DNA from: Alloboseaceae bacterium BT-24-1
Lineage (GTDB): Bacteria; Pseudomonadota; Alphaproteobacteria; Rhizobiales; Beijerinckiaceae
Length of the DNA stretch: 64,000 bases
NCBI GenBank assembly: GCA_025846845.1
Contig: JAOYTL010000007.1
Span: 1 to 64,000, forward strand
Direction of reading: 5' to 3'
The position numbers and the translations under genes were made by a program. The notes under the pieces were generated by a model, which made no database searches, was not told the origin of the DNA, and was given only the letters and a program-made list of their open reading frames with translations. Within the stretch, counting starts at the first letter, position 1. Each line of letters starts with the position of its first letter. Positions 51,784-61,488 of this stretch are shown one piece after another.

Positions 51784-53418
<1,635 letters not shown>

Positions 53419-53486
53419 CGTTTTTTCGCGACGGGCCCCGCCCGGCGGTGCCGCTTCGGCAGCCGGCGGACCTGAGTTCCATCAGG

Positions 53487-54437
53487 TCAGAAATAGCGCG
53501 CCAGGTTCCACCTGATCCGCTCCAGCGGCGCCACATCGGCCGCCGGCGGCGTGAAGGTCTGGCCGGTGATCGCCTCGAAGGCCCGGATATAGACCTGGGA
53601 GGTCTGCTCGATCAGCTCGTCCGGGATCTCCGGGATCGGCTCGTTATAGGGATCGCAGCGGGCCGCGACCCAGTTGCGGACGAAGTCCTTGTCGAAGCTC
53701 TCCGGCTTTTCACCCTTCGCGAAGCGCTCCGGATAGCTGCCGGCAAACCAGTAGCGGCTCGAATCGGGGGTGTGGATCTCGTCGGCCAGGATGATCCTGC
53801 CCTCGGCATCGGTGCCGAACTCGTATTTGGTGTCGGCGAGGATCAGCCCGCGCTCGGCGGCAATCTTCTGGCCGCGGGCGAACAGCGCCAGCGCATAGTC
53901 CGACAGCGTCTCCCATTGCGCCTTGGTCAGCAGCCCCTGCTCCAGGATCTCGGCGGGCGAGAGCGGCTCGTCATGGCCGCCGTCGAAGGCCTTGCTGGTC
54001 GGCGTGATGATCGCCTGCGGCAAGGCCTCGTTGTCGCGCAAGCCCTCGGGGAAGCGGGCGCCGTACATCTGTCGCTGGCCCTGCTTGTACATGGTCAGGA
54101 TCGAGGTTCCGGTGGTGCCGGCGAGATAGCCGCGCACCACGATCTCAACCGGCAGGATGTCGAGCCGCTGGCCGACCACGACATTGGGATCGGGATAGTC
54201 GAGAACGTGGTTCGGGCAGATGTCCGTGGTCTGCTCGAAGCAGAAGCGCGCGGTCTGCGTCAGCACCTGGCCCTTGAACGGGATGCAGGCGATGGCGCGG
54301 TCGAAGGCGCTGAGCCTGTCGGTCGCGATGATGATCCGGCGCCCATCCGGCAGGTCGTAATTCTCGCGGACCTTGCCGCGATAATGGTTCGGCAGCTCCG
54401 GGATCGTGACTTCGCGGATGGTGTTCGCCTCGGACAT
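53487..54437 (-). CDS. purC: Phosphoribosylaminoimidazole-succinocarboxamide synthase (long type)
   Basis: The 316-residue enzyme makes SAICAR from CAIR and aspartate with ATP in purine synthesis. Visible motifs are GKVRENYDLPDGRRIIIATD, RLSAFDRAIACIPFKG, VRGYLAGTTGTSI and ILADEIHTPDSSRYW. At over 300 residues it is the longer, yeast Ade1-like form rather than the roughly 240-residue bacterial type, which many rhizobia carry in addition. The start MSEANTIRE is chosen; the longer frame has no supporting homology. It is convergent with groEL. Confidence 0.94.
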   Translation of the reverse strand: MSEANTIREVTIPELPNHYRGKVRENYDLPDGRRIIIATDRLSAFDRAIACIPFKGQVLTQTARFCFEQTTDICPNHVLDYPDPNVVVGQRLDILPVEIVVRGYLAGTTGTSILTMYKQGQRQMYGARFPEGLRDNEALPQAIITPTSKAFDGGHDEPLSPAEILEQGLLTKAQWETLSDYALALFARGQKIAAERGLILADTKYEFGTDAEGRIILADEIHTPDSSRYWFAGSYPERFAKGEKPESFDKDFVRNWVAARCDPYNEPIPEIPDELIEQTSQVYIRAFEAITGQTFTPPAADVAPLERIRWNLARYF

Positions 54438-54666
54438 CGCAGCACTCGTCAGGTCGGGACAGTCCGGAGCGACACTCTCCGGCTCCGCCGCTCTTAGCCG
54501 TTTCACCACGATGTGGACAGCAGCGCGCGACGCATTCGCCAGCCTCCGCCCCCTCATGCCGCAATCGGCTTGGACAGGACACACGGCTCCGCGCTAGCTT
54601 GCGCGGCTGGCAACCCGTTTTCTGCCAAACCCGTTTGTTGCAAAGCCGCGACCTGTCGAGGACAAG

Positions 54667-55842
54667 ATGCCCAAATCCGATCTCATCGCCGCGATCGAAC
54701 CCGAGATCAGCGCGATCCGCCGCGACTTCCACCGCCATCCCGAGCTGCTCTTCGACGTCGAGCGCACCGCCGGCATCGTCGCCGACAAGCTGAAGGAATG
54801 GGGGATCGACGAGGTCGTCACCGGAATCGGGCGCACCGGCGTCGTCGGCGTGATCAAGGGCAAGGGCCAGGGCTCGGGCAAGGTCATCGGCCTGCGCGCC
54901 GACATGGACGCGCTGCCGATCCACGAGGAGACCAATCTCGAGCATCGCTCGACCGTGCCCGGCAAGATGCACGCCTGCGGCCATGACGGCCACACCGCCA
55001 TGCTTCTCGGCGCCGCCAAGTACCTGGCGCAGACCCGCGACTTCGACGGCACTGCGATCGTGATCTTCCAGCCGGCCGAAGAGGGCGGCGGCGGCGGTCG
55101 CGAGATGTGCGCCGACGGCATGATGGAGCGCTTCGGCGTGCAGGAGGTCTATGGCCTGCACAACATGCCGGGCCTGCCGATCGGCCAGTTCGCCATCCGC
55201 AAGGGGCCGATGATGGCGGCCGCCGACAAGTTCCTGCTCAAGCTCGAAGGCCGCGGCGGCCATGCCGCCAAGCCGAACGAGACGATCGACCCGCTGGTCG
55301 CCGCCTGCCAGCTCGTCACCTCGCTGCAGACCATCGCGTCGCGCAATGCCGACCCGCTCGATTCCGTCGTCGTCTCGGTGACGGCGCTGCAGGCGGGCAC
55401 GGCTTTCAACGTCATCCCGCAGCATGTCGAGATCAAGGGCACGGTCCGCACGCTCTCCACCGAGATGCGCGACCTCGCCGAGAAGCGCCTGCGCGAGATC
55501 GTTGCCGGCACCTGCCAGGCCTTCGGTCTGACCTTCACGCTCGAATACGATCGCGGCTATCCGGTCACCTTCAACCATGCCGGCCAGACCGACTTCGTCA
55601 CCAGCGCGACGAAGAGCACCTTCGGCAAGGAGGCAATCGACACCACCGTGCCGCCGACCATGGGCTCGGAAGACTTCTCCTTCATGCTCGAGGAGCGTCC
55701 GGGCGCCTATATCTTCATGGGCAATGGCGACTCCGCCGGGCTGCACCACCCCGCCTATGAGTTCAACGACAAGGCGATTCCCGTGGGCATGACCTACTGG
55801 GCGAGCCTGGTCGAAATGGCGATGCCGCAACGCGCGGCGTGA
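54667..55842 (+). CDS. M20-family amidohydrolase (hippurate hydrolase / aminoacylase type)
   Basis: The 391-residue metallohydrolase cleaves N-acyl amino acids. Metal and catalytic motifs are GLRADMDALPI, MHACGHDGHTAMLLGAAK and FQPAEEGGGGGREM (catalytic Glu), with HNMPGLPIGQ and TMGSEDFSFMLEERPGAY later. The family covers hippurate, indole-acetyl-amino-acid and N-acetyl-amino-acid hydrolases, so substrate is open. No signal peptide, so cytoplasmic. A long palindromic repeat separates it from the LhgO-like gene. Confidence 0.92.
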   Translation: MPKSDLIAAIEPEISAIRRDFHRHPELLFDVERTAGIVADKLKEWGIDEVVTGIGRTGVVGVIKGKGQGSGKVIGLRADMDALPIHEETNLEHRSTVPGKMHACGHDGHTAMLLGAAKYLAQTRDFDGTAIVIFQPAEEGGGGGREMCADGMMERFGVQEVYGLHNMPGLPIGQFAIRKGPMMAAADKFLLKLEGRGGHAAKPNETIDPLVAACQLVTSLQTIASRNADPLDSVVVSVTALQAGTAFNVIPQHVEIKGTVRTLSTEMRDLAEKRLREIVAGTCQAFGLTFTLEYDRGYPVTFNHAGQTDFVTSATKSTFGKEAIDTTVPPTMGSEDFSFMLEERPGAYIFMGNGDSAGLHHPAYEFNDKAIPVGMTYWASLVEMAMPQRAA

Positions 55843-55860
55843 ATAGAGGCGCGGTCGTTC

Positions 55861-56013
55861 CCTTCTCCCCTTGCGGGAGAAGGTGGCTCGGCGAAGCCGA
55901 GACGGATGAGGGGTCGCGCCTTTTCCAAAAAGCTGATGATGACGAGAATGAGCGAGCGTAGCGCGACCCCTCATCCGGCGCTGCGCGCCACCTTCTCCCG
56001 CAAGGGGAGAAGG
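55861..56013. repeat. 153-bp CT/GA-rich palindromic repeat supplying a ribosome-binding site
   Basis: Left arm CCTTCTCCCCTTGCGGGAGA pairs with right arm TCTCCCGCAAGGGGAGAAGG, and GGATGAGGGGTCGCG with CGCGACCCCTCATCC. Smaller arms (TCGGC-GAA-GCCGA) lie between. The last bases GGAGAAGG stand five bases before the ATG of the LhgO-like gene and serve as its Shine-Dalgarno sequence. Confidence 0.85.
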
Positions 56014-56018
56014 TTTCG

Positions 56019-57125
56019 ATGAGCGATATCGACTGCCTGGTGATCGGGGCCGGTGTCGTCGGCCTCGCGACGGCGCGCGCGCTTGCGCTCGCCGGCCGCG
56101 AGGTCGTGATCGCCGAGGCCGCGGACGGCATCGGCACCCAGACCTCGGCCCGCAACAGCGAGGTCATCCATGCCGGCATCTATTATCCGCCGGGCTCGCT
56201 GAAGGCGCGGGTCTGCGTCGAGGGGCGCAAGCGCCTCTACGCCTATCTGCGTGAGCGTGGCCTGCCGCACAGGGCCTGCGGCAAGCTGATCGTCGGCACC
56301 CATGCCGGCCAGCGCCCGGCGCTGGAGACGATCGCAGCCCGCGCCGAGGCCTCGGGCGTGACTTCGGTGCGCTGGCTCGATGGTGCTGAAGCGAAGGCGC
56401 TGGAGCCGGAGGTAACCTGCGAGATCGCCCTGCTCTCGCCCGAGACCGGCACGGTCGACAGCCATGCGCTGATGCTGTCGCTGCTCGGCGAATGCGAGGC
56501 CGCCGGTGGCTCACTCGCACTCAATACGCCGATCCTGGCCTGGCGGCGCGAGGCCGATGGCTTCAGCGTCAATTTCGGCGGGGAGGAGCCTGCGACCTAT
56601 ACCGCGAACACCGTGGTGAACGCGGCCGGCCATAGCGCGCCGCGCCTGCTCGGCAAGCTCGACGGCTTTCCGGCCGAGCTTGTGCCGAAGCAGTATTTCG
56701 CCAAGGGCAACTACTTCTCGCTGCTCGGCAAGCAGCCGTTCAGCCATCTGGTCTATCCGGTGCCGGAAGCGGCGGGCTTAGGCATCCATGCCACAATCGA
56801 CATGGCCGGCCGGGTCAAGTTCGGCCCCGACGTCGAATGGGTCGACGATGATCAGGATCTGGTCGTCGACCCCGCCCGCGCCGAGAAGTTCTATGCCGCG
56901 ATCCGGACCTATTGGCCCGGCCTGCCCGACGGCGCGCTCGTCGCCGACTATGCCGGCATCCGGCCGAAGCTGCATGGGCCGACCGAGCCGATTGTGGATT
57001 TCCGCATCGACGGGCCCGCGGTGCATGGCGTGCTCGGGCTGGTCAACCTGCTCGGCATCGAAAGCCCGGGGCTGACGAGCTCGCTGGCGATCGCGGACAT
57101 CGTGGTGGAGCGGCTGGCGGACTGA
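56019..57125 (+). CDS. lhgO: L-2-hydroxyglutarate oxidase-like FAD protein
   Basis: The 368-residue flavoprotein belongs to the DAO family. The FAD-binding motif VIGAGVVGLATARALALAGR is at 8-27. TSARNSEVIHAGIYYPPGSL is characteristic of LhgO/L2HGDH, and LVADYAGIRPKLHGP is near the C terminus. It would oxidise L-2-hydroxyglutarate to 2-oxoglutarate, passing electrons to quinone. It stands alone. Its ribosome-binding site comes from the preceding repeat, which may influence its translation. Confidence 0.88.
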   Translation: MSDIDCLVIGAGVVGLATARALALAGREVVIAEAADGIGTQTSARNSEVIHAGIYYPPGSLKARVCVEGRKRLYAYLRERGLPHRACGKLIVGTHAGQRPALETIAARAEASGVTSVRWLDGAEAKALEPEVTCEIALLSPETGTVDSHALMLSLLGECEAAGGSLALNTPILAWRREADGFSVNFGGEEPATYTANTVVNAAGHSAPRLLGKLDGFPAELVPKQYFAKGNYFSLLGKQPFSHLVYPVPEAAGLGIHATIDMAGRVKFGPDVEWVDDDQDLVVDPARAEKFYAAIRTYWPGLPDGALVADYAGIRPKLHGPTEPIVDFRIDGPAVHGVLGLVNLLGIESPGLTSSLAIADIVVERLAD

Positions 57126-57139
57126 CGCGTCAGCTTGCA

Positions 57140-57237
57140 CGTCATGGTCGGGCTTGCCCCGACCATCTCAGGACGAGAGGGCGCCCTATCCTGCCCGAGA
57201 TTCCCGGGTCTGCGCTTCGCTTCGCCCGGGAATGACG
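57140..57237. repeat. 98-bp cloverleaf-type intergenic repeat, copy B2
   Basis: CGTCATG and ATGACG ends enclose GGTCGGGCTTGCCCCGACC, a central ATCTC/GAGAT arm with GGGCGCCC inside, and CCCGGG-N13-CGCCCGGG. Length and design equal the copy at 26461, with base changes on both sides of the arms. It lies between two convergent genes. Confidence 0.82.
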
Positions 57238-57246
57238 CCCACCGCC

Positions 57247-57582
57247 TCATATCGCCTCCGCGCCCAACTCCGCACACCAATGCGCCAGCCGCGCCTTCAT
57301 GACACGCTCGCGGCCGGCCTCCAGCGCCTTCTCGCCCAACCGCTCGATTTCCTCGAAGGCGAAGGCGCTCTCGCCATGTGCTTTCCAGGCCGCCTGCAGC
57401 TTTCGCGCGCGATGGCCGCCATGGCGCAGCGTGAACCAGATGCGGTTCTGGATGGTCGAAAGATCCGGCGCCTGGCCGGCCCAGCGCTCGCCGGTGGCGA
57501 GGCAGCGCAGCAGATAGATGCCGGCCACAACCTTGCGCTCCTTATAGGCCGCGACGGCAGCCCTCCTGTCCTCGTGACGCAT
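57247..57582 (-). CDS. Small GIY-YIG nuclease-family protein
   Basis: The 111-residue protein has a GIY-YIG fold: AGIYLLRCLATGERWAGQA (20-38) gives the GIY and a WAG in place of YIG. NRIWFTLRHGG carries the candidate catalytic Arg47, and AFAFEEIE the metal-binding Glu. Only the nuclease domain is present, with no extra DNA-binding domain. AAGGAGG precedes the start. It is divergent from a DUF2239 gene over a 98-bp palindrome-rich gap. A nuclease role is likely from the fold; the target is unknown. Confidence 0.82.
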   Translation of the reverse strand: MRHEDRRAAVAAYKERKVVAGIYLLRCLATGERWAGQAPDLSTIQNRIWFTLRHGGHRARKLQAAWKAHGESAFAFEEIERLGEKALEAGRERVMKARLAHWCAELGAEAI

Positions 57583-57680
57583 CGCGCCCTCCTTGTGTGA
57601 GGTGCGGCAAATATCACCCGGGCAATATTGACTCAAGTATTTTTATCCGGGTATTTTATTGCCTCACTCAGGAACCGACC
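57583..57680. promoter_or_regulatory. Shared divergent promoter of GIY-YIG and DUF2239 genes with large inverted repeat
   Basis: GTGAGG-N8-AATATCACCCGG (57597-57621) is inverted, with gaps, at 57647-57667 (CCGGGTATT, then TTGCCTCAC). The region is AT-rich compared with its surroundings. It covers both likely promoters, so one regulator could control both genes. Confidence 0.5.
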
Positions 57681-58244
57681 ATGTCCGACGCCGACCGTCT
57701 TTCCACCGCCTTTGACGGCAACACCATCCTCGCCCGTGGCCGCCTGGCCGACGTGGCGGTCGCCGTGCAGCAGCGCCTGACCGAGCGGCCCGAAGCGGCT
57801 GTCCTGACCTTCGACGACGCGACCGGGCGGGTGGTCGATCTCGACCTGCGCGGCACTTCGGCCGAGATCGTCGCGCGTCTCAGCAGTGAAGCGCGCGGGC
57901 GCGGACGGCCAAAGCTCGGCGTGGTCGCGCGCGAGGTGACATTGCTGCCGCGGCACTGGGAATGGCTGTCGGCGCAGCCGGGCGGCGCCTCGCAGGCGCT
58001 GCGGCGCCTGATCGACGAGGCGCGGCGCGGCGATCGCGGCGAGACGCAAGGGCGCATCGCCCGCGAGACGGCCTATCGCTTCATGAGCGCGCTGGCAGGC
58101 AACCTGCCCGGCTTTGAGGAGGCGACGCGCGCGCTCTTCGCCAATGACGAGATCGGCTTCTTCCGGCAGGCGGCGGGCTGGCCTGCCGACATCCGCACCT
58201 ACGCCCAGGAGCTGGCCTGGAGCGGAGTGCGGAGCGAGGACTAG
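57681..58244 (+). CDS. DUF2239 protein with AT-hook-like and ribbon-helix-helix-like segments
   Basis: The 187-residue protein starts with an alpha/beta region (ARGRLADVAVAVQQRL, AAVLTFDDATGRVVDLDLRG). GRGRPKLG at 73-80 resembles an AT-hook. REVTLLPRHWEWLSAQPGGA (84-103), followed by SQALRRLIDEARR, has the strand-helix-helix pattern of ribbon-helix-helix repressors. I recognise DUF2239 from this middle block. A DNA-binding role, perhaps on the palindrome in its own promoter, is inferred. The helical C terminus (120-187) is unassigned. Its stop codon overlaps that of eda (shared CTAG). Confidence 0.78.
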   Translation: MSDADRLSTAFDGNTILARGRLADVAVAVQQRLTERPEAAVLTFDDATGRVVDLDLRGTSAEIVARLSSEARGRGRPKLGVVAREVTLLPRHWEWLSAQPGGASQALRRLIDEARRGDRGETQGRIARETAYRFMSALAGNLPGFEEATRALFANDEIGFFRQAAGWPADIRTYAQELAWSGVRSED

Positions 58245-58885
58245 CCGCGCAGCTCGGCGACCTTCTCGCGCGCTTCCCGCGAGAGCTTCGTCACCTGCGC
58301 CCAATCGCGGTTCTTCACCGCATCGGCCGGGACGAGCCAGGAGCCGCCGACGCAGATCACCTGCGGCAAAGCGAGGTAACTGCCGAGATTGGCGAGCGAG
58401 ACGCCGCCGGTCGGGCAGAACTGCATCTGCGGGAACGGACCGGAGAGGGCTTTCAAGCCAGCGACGCCGCCGGCCTGCTCGGCCGGGAAGAACTTGCAGG
58501 TCAGGCGGCCGGCCGAGACGGCACGCATGCAGTCGGAGGCCGTGGCGACACCGGGCAGCCAGGGCAACCCGGTCTTGCGCATGGCCTCGTCGACGCTTTC
58601 GGTGAAGCCGGGGCTGACTACGGCGAGCGCGCCGGCATTGTGGACCTCGGCGGCCTGCGCCGGCGTCACCACCGTGCCGGCGACGGGCAGGATGCCCGGC
58701 ACCTTCTTGGCCACGACTTCGAGCGCCGCCATCGCGGCCGGACGGCGCAGCGTGATCTCGATCACGTCGATGCCGCCGGCGAGCAGGGCTTCCGCCAGCG
58801 GCACGGCGATCTCGGCCTCGTCGATGACGACGACGGGGACGACGCCGCAGGCCTTGAGGCGGGCGATCTCGGGAGCAATCGACAT
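58241..58885 (-). CDS. eda: 2-Keto-3-deoxy-6-phosphogluconate aldolase
   Basis: The 214-residue class I aldolase splits KDPG into pyruvate and glyceraldehyde 3-phosphate, the last Entner-Doudoroff step. DVIEITLRRPAAMAAL holds the catalytic Glu, and RLTCKFFPAEQAGGV the Schiff-base Lys. VAGTVVTPAQ replaces the usual GAGT by VAGT, a small change. It lies 25 bases downstream of pgl in the zwf-pgl-eda operon. The dehydratase gene edd is not in the window. Confidence 0.95.
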   Translation of the reverse strand: MSIAPEIARLKACGVVPVVVIDEAEIAVPLAEALLAGGIDVIEITLRRPAAMAALEVVAKKVPGILPVAGTVVTPAQAAEVHNAGALAVVSPGFTESVDEAMRKTGLPWLPGVATASDCMRAVSAGRLTCKFFPAEQAGGVAGLKALSGPFPQMQFCPTGGVSLANLGSYLALPQVICVGGSWLVPADAVKNRDWAQVTKLSREAREKVAELRG

Positions 58886-58910
58886 CGGCAGAATTCCTTT
58901 CGCGCCTCGC

Positions 58911-59600
58911 TTACGCCTTGGCCCAGTAGACGTCGAGCCCCTGCGGGCGGGCGAGCAGCAGGCCGACCGGGAAGGCCGCCGGCATTTCGACTGCCGAAGC
59001 CAGCACGCGCTCCTTCTCCTGCCCCGAGATCAGCAGAGCGACATGGCCGGCGCCCTGCAAACGGGCCGGCGACAGCGAGAGCCGCGGCGGCAGGTCAGGT
59101 GGGCTCGCGGCGACGGCGTGCACGGAAGCCCGCGCTGCCAGCGCCGCCGTCTCGCCGGGGAAGAGCGAGGCGACATGCCCGTCCGCCCCCATGCCGCTGA
59201 CGACGATGTCGAGCGGCGGCAAATCCTTCAGCACGCGGTCGAGACTGGCCGCCGCGACGCCAAGATCATCGCCGGCATTGTGAAAGGAGACGAAGGGGCT
59301 CCGCCCGTCGCGCAGGGGCGCGAAGGCGGCGCGGATCATGCGCTCGTTCGAGGCCTGGTCGCCGGGAGCAACGAAGCGCTCATCGGTCGGCATCAGCGTG
59401 ATGCTCTCCCAGGGCAGGTCATGCGCGCCGAGCGCCGCGAGGAAACGTGCCGGCGTGGTGCCGCCCGGCACGGCGACGAGCGCCCTGCCCTGCTGCGCGA
59501 CGAGCGCCCGCAGCCTGACCGCGACCGCCTCCGCCAAGGCCTCGGAGGCATCGGCCAGCGTCTCGAAGCGATGACGGACCAGCGGGCCGGCCGCGCTCAT
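58911..59600 (-). CDS. pgl: 6-Phosphogluconolactonase
   Basis: The 229-residue enzyme hydrolyses 6-phosphogluconolactone. VAVPGGTTPARFLAAL and MPTDERFVAPGDQASNERM are the SugarP-isomerase-type signatures, and DIVVSGMGADGHVASLFPG the catalytic region. Length is normal. Its start overlaps the zwf stop by four bases (ATGA), so the two are translationally coupled. Confidence 0.95.
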   Translation of the reverse strand: MSAAGPLVRHRFETLADASEALAEAVAVRLRALVAQQGRALVAVPGGTTPARFLAALGAHDLPWESITLMPTDERFVAPGDQASNERMIRAAFAPLRDGRSPFVSFHNAGDDLGVAAASLDRVLKDLPPLDIVVSGMGADGHVASLFPGETAALAARASVHAVAASPPDLPPRLSLSPARLQGAGHVALLISGQEKERVLASAVEMPAAFPVGLLLARPQGLDVYWAKA

Positions 59601-61105
59601 TCCGTGAACTCCGGATCGGCCCAGGAGCGGCTCTCGCGCTCGATCAATCCGATCGCCTGCGACGGCCCCCAGGAGCCGGCGGCATAGCGATGCGGCTGCG
59701 GATAGTACTCCTGCCAGCCGGTGAGGATCGGGTCGATCCAGCTCCAGGCCTGCTCGACTTCGTCGCGGCGCATGAACAGGGTCTGGTCGCCGCGGATCAC
59801 ATCGGTCAGCAGGCGCTCATAGGCGTCGGGCGTGCGCACGTCGAAGGCGGTCTCGTAGCGCAAATCGAGCTGGCGCGGCACGACCTTGAGCTTGCCGGAG
59901 CCCGGCACCTTCATCATCAGCTGCAATTGCACGCCGTCATTGGGCTGGAGCCGGATGACGAGGCGATTGGCATAGAGCTCCTCGCAGCCGGGAGCGCGGC
60001 CGAAGATCGAATGCGGCACCGGCTTGAAGGTGACGGCGATCTCGGAATAGCGCTGCGCCATGCGCTTGCCGGTACGCAGATAGATCGGCACGCCGGCCCA
60101 GCGCCAGGTGTCAAGCTCGCAGCGGATCGCGACGAAGGTCTCCGTGCCGCTGAGATGGCCGAGCTCCTCGGAGTAACCCTTGACGCGCTGGCCATCGATC
60201 GCGCCCGGCCCGTACTGGCCACGCACCGTCATGCGCTGCACGTCGGGGCCGACGATCGGCCTGAGCGCCTTCAGCACCCTCACCTTCTCGTCGCGGACGG
60301 CGTCGGCCTCGAGCTGGTTCGGCGGCTCGATCGCGAACAGGCAGAGCAGCTGCAGCACATGGTTCTGGACCATGTCGCGCAGATGGCCGGCCTTGTCGTA
60401 ATAGCCGGCGCGGGATTCAAGCCCGACCGTCTCGGCCACCGTGATCTGGACATTGTCGATGTCGCGGCTGGACCAGGAGCGCTCGAACAGCGTGTTGGCG
60501 AAGCGCAAAACCAGGAGGTTCTGCACCGTCTCCTTGCCGAGATAATGGTCGATCCGGTAGGTCCGGCTTTCCGGCAGGATGCGGGCGACGGCGTCGTTGA
60601 TCTCGCGCGCCGAGGCGAGGTCGCGGCCGAGCGGCTTCTCCAAGATGACGCGCGAGGTCGGCGTCAGGATGCCGGCGCTCGCCAGATTCTCGCAGATCGG
60701 AATGAAGAGGTCCGGCGGCGTCGAGAGATAGAAGGAGCGCACGCGCTGGGAGTCGCCGAGCGCCTCCTTCAGCGCGCCATAGGTCTGCGGCTTCACCGCA
60801 TCGAGCAGCACCATGGTGAGGCGGCGACGGAAGGCGGCGATGCGATCCTGCGACAGGCCGGCGGCGGCGAGCTTGGCGGCGATCTCGCCCGGGATACCCT
60901 CGACATCCTCCTGCTTGCGGACGATGCCGATTACGCGGCTTTCCTCCGGCAGCACACCTTCCTCGTTACGCTGGGCCAGCGCCGGGAAGAGCTTGCGCAG
61001 CGCAAGGTCGCCGCCGGCGCCAAAGATCACCAGATCGAAGGGCGGGACCGGCGTGCGCTCCGGCGCAGCCTCCGGCTTAAGCAGGCGTTCGGCGATGGCG
61101 TCCAT
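59597..61105 (-). CDS. zwf: Glucose-6-phosphate 1-dehydrogenase
   Basis: The 502-residue enzyme oxidises glucose 6-phosphate with NADP, opening the Entner-Doudoroff and pentose phosphate routes. The nucleotide-binding loop FGAGGDLALRKLFPAL is near 26-41, and the substrate site RIDHYLGKETVQNLLVLRF near 190. The start ATG has AGGAG nine bases upstream; a GTG nine codons earlier lacks a site. It is the first gene of zwf-pgl-eda. Confidence 0.96.
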   Translation of the reverse strand: MDAIAERLLKPEAAPERTPVPPFDLVIFGAGGDLALRKLFPALAQRNEEGVLPEESRVIGIVRKQEDVEGIPGEIAAKLAAAGLSQDRIAAFRRRLTMVLLDAVKPQTYGALKEALGDSQRVRSFYLSTPPDLFIPICENLASAGILTPTSRVILEKPLGRDLASAREINDAVARILPESRTYRIDHYLGKETVQNLLVLRFANTLFERSWSSRDIDNVQITVAETVGLESRAGYYDKAGHLRDMVQNHVLQLLCLFAIEPPNQLEADAVRDEKVRVLKALRPIVGPDVQRMTVRGQYGPGAIDGQRVKGYSEELGHLSGTETFVAIRCELDTWRWAGVPIYLRTGKRMAQRYSEIAVTFKPVPHSIFGRAPGCEELYANRLVIRLQPNDGVQLQLMMKVPGSGKLKVVPRQLDLRYETAFDVRTPDAYERLLTDVIRGDQTLFMRRDEVEQAWSWIDPILTGWQEYYPQPHRYAAGSWGPSQAIGLIERESRSWADPEFTE

Positions 61106-61270
61106 GGCGGCATACTCCTGATCGGCCGACACGAGGTCGGCGCGAATTCTCGTCGATCGATCCGTTCCGGTCGATCGGAAAGCGCACCAGTCGAACCGAA
61201 TCCTGCGACGACAATGCGACCGAGCCGGCAGCTTGCCAAACGCTTTGGGTGCAGAGTTGCCGTGACCTGT

Positions 61271-61480
61271 CCCCTCTCCCCTTGCGGGAGAGGGTTAGGG
61301 TGAGGGGTCACGCGACGCTTCATCGTCATGGTCGGGCTTGTTCCGACCATCCACGCCTTCCGTGATGGAAGGCAGCGTTCAAGACGTGGATACTCGCCAC
61401 AAGGGCGAGCATGACGGAAAGGGCGGCGCGACCCCTCATCCGGCCCTCCGGGCCACCTTCTCCCGCAAGGGAAGAAGGGA
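61271..61480. repeat. CT/GA-rich palindromic repeat with another repeat nested inside
   Basis: The left arm has CCCCTCTCCCCTTGCGGGAG and TGAGGGGTCACGCG; the right arm has GCGCGACCCCTCATCC and CTTCTCCCGCAAGGGAAGAA. Between them lies the complete 93-bp repeat at 61324. The surrounding 383-bp gap between zwf and the next gene otherwise holds only the zwf promoter region, where no clear operator was seen. Confidence 0.8.
61324..61416. repeat. 93-bp cloverleaf-type intergenic repeat, copy A3 (nested)
   Basis: CGTCATG and CATGACG close arm 1 (GGTCGG-N6-CCGACC), the central arm (ATCCACG-N3-TCC ... AAGACGTGGAT) and arm 3 (CTCGCC-N4-GGGCGAG). It has the same length as copy A2 and lies within the loop of the larger repeat at 61271-61480. 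Confidence 0.82.
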
Positions 61481-61488
61481 AGCGCGCA

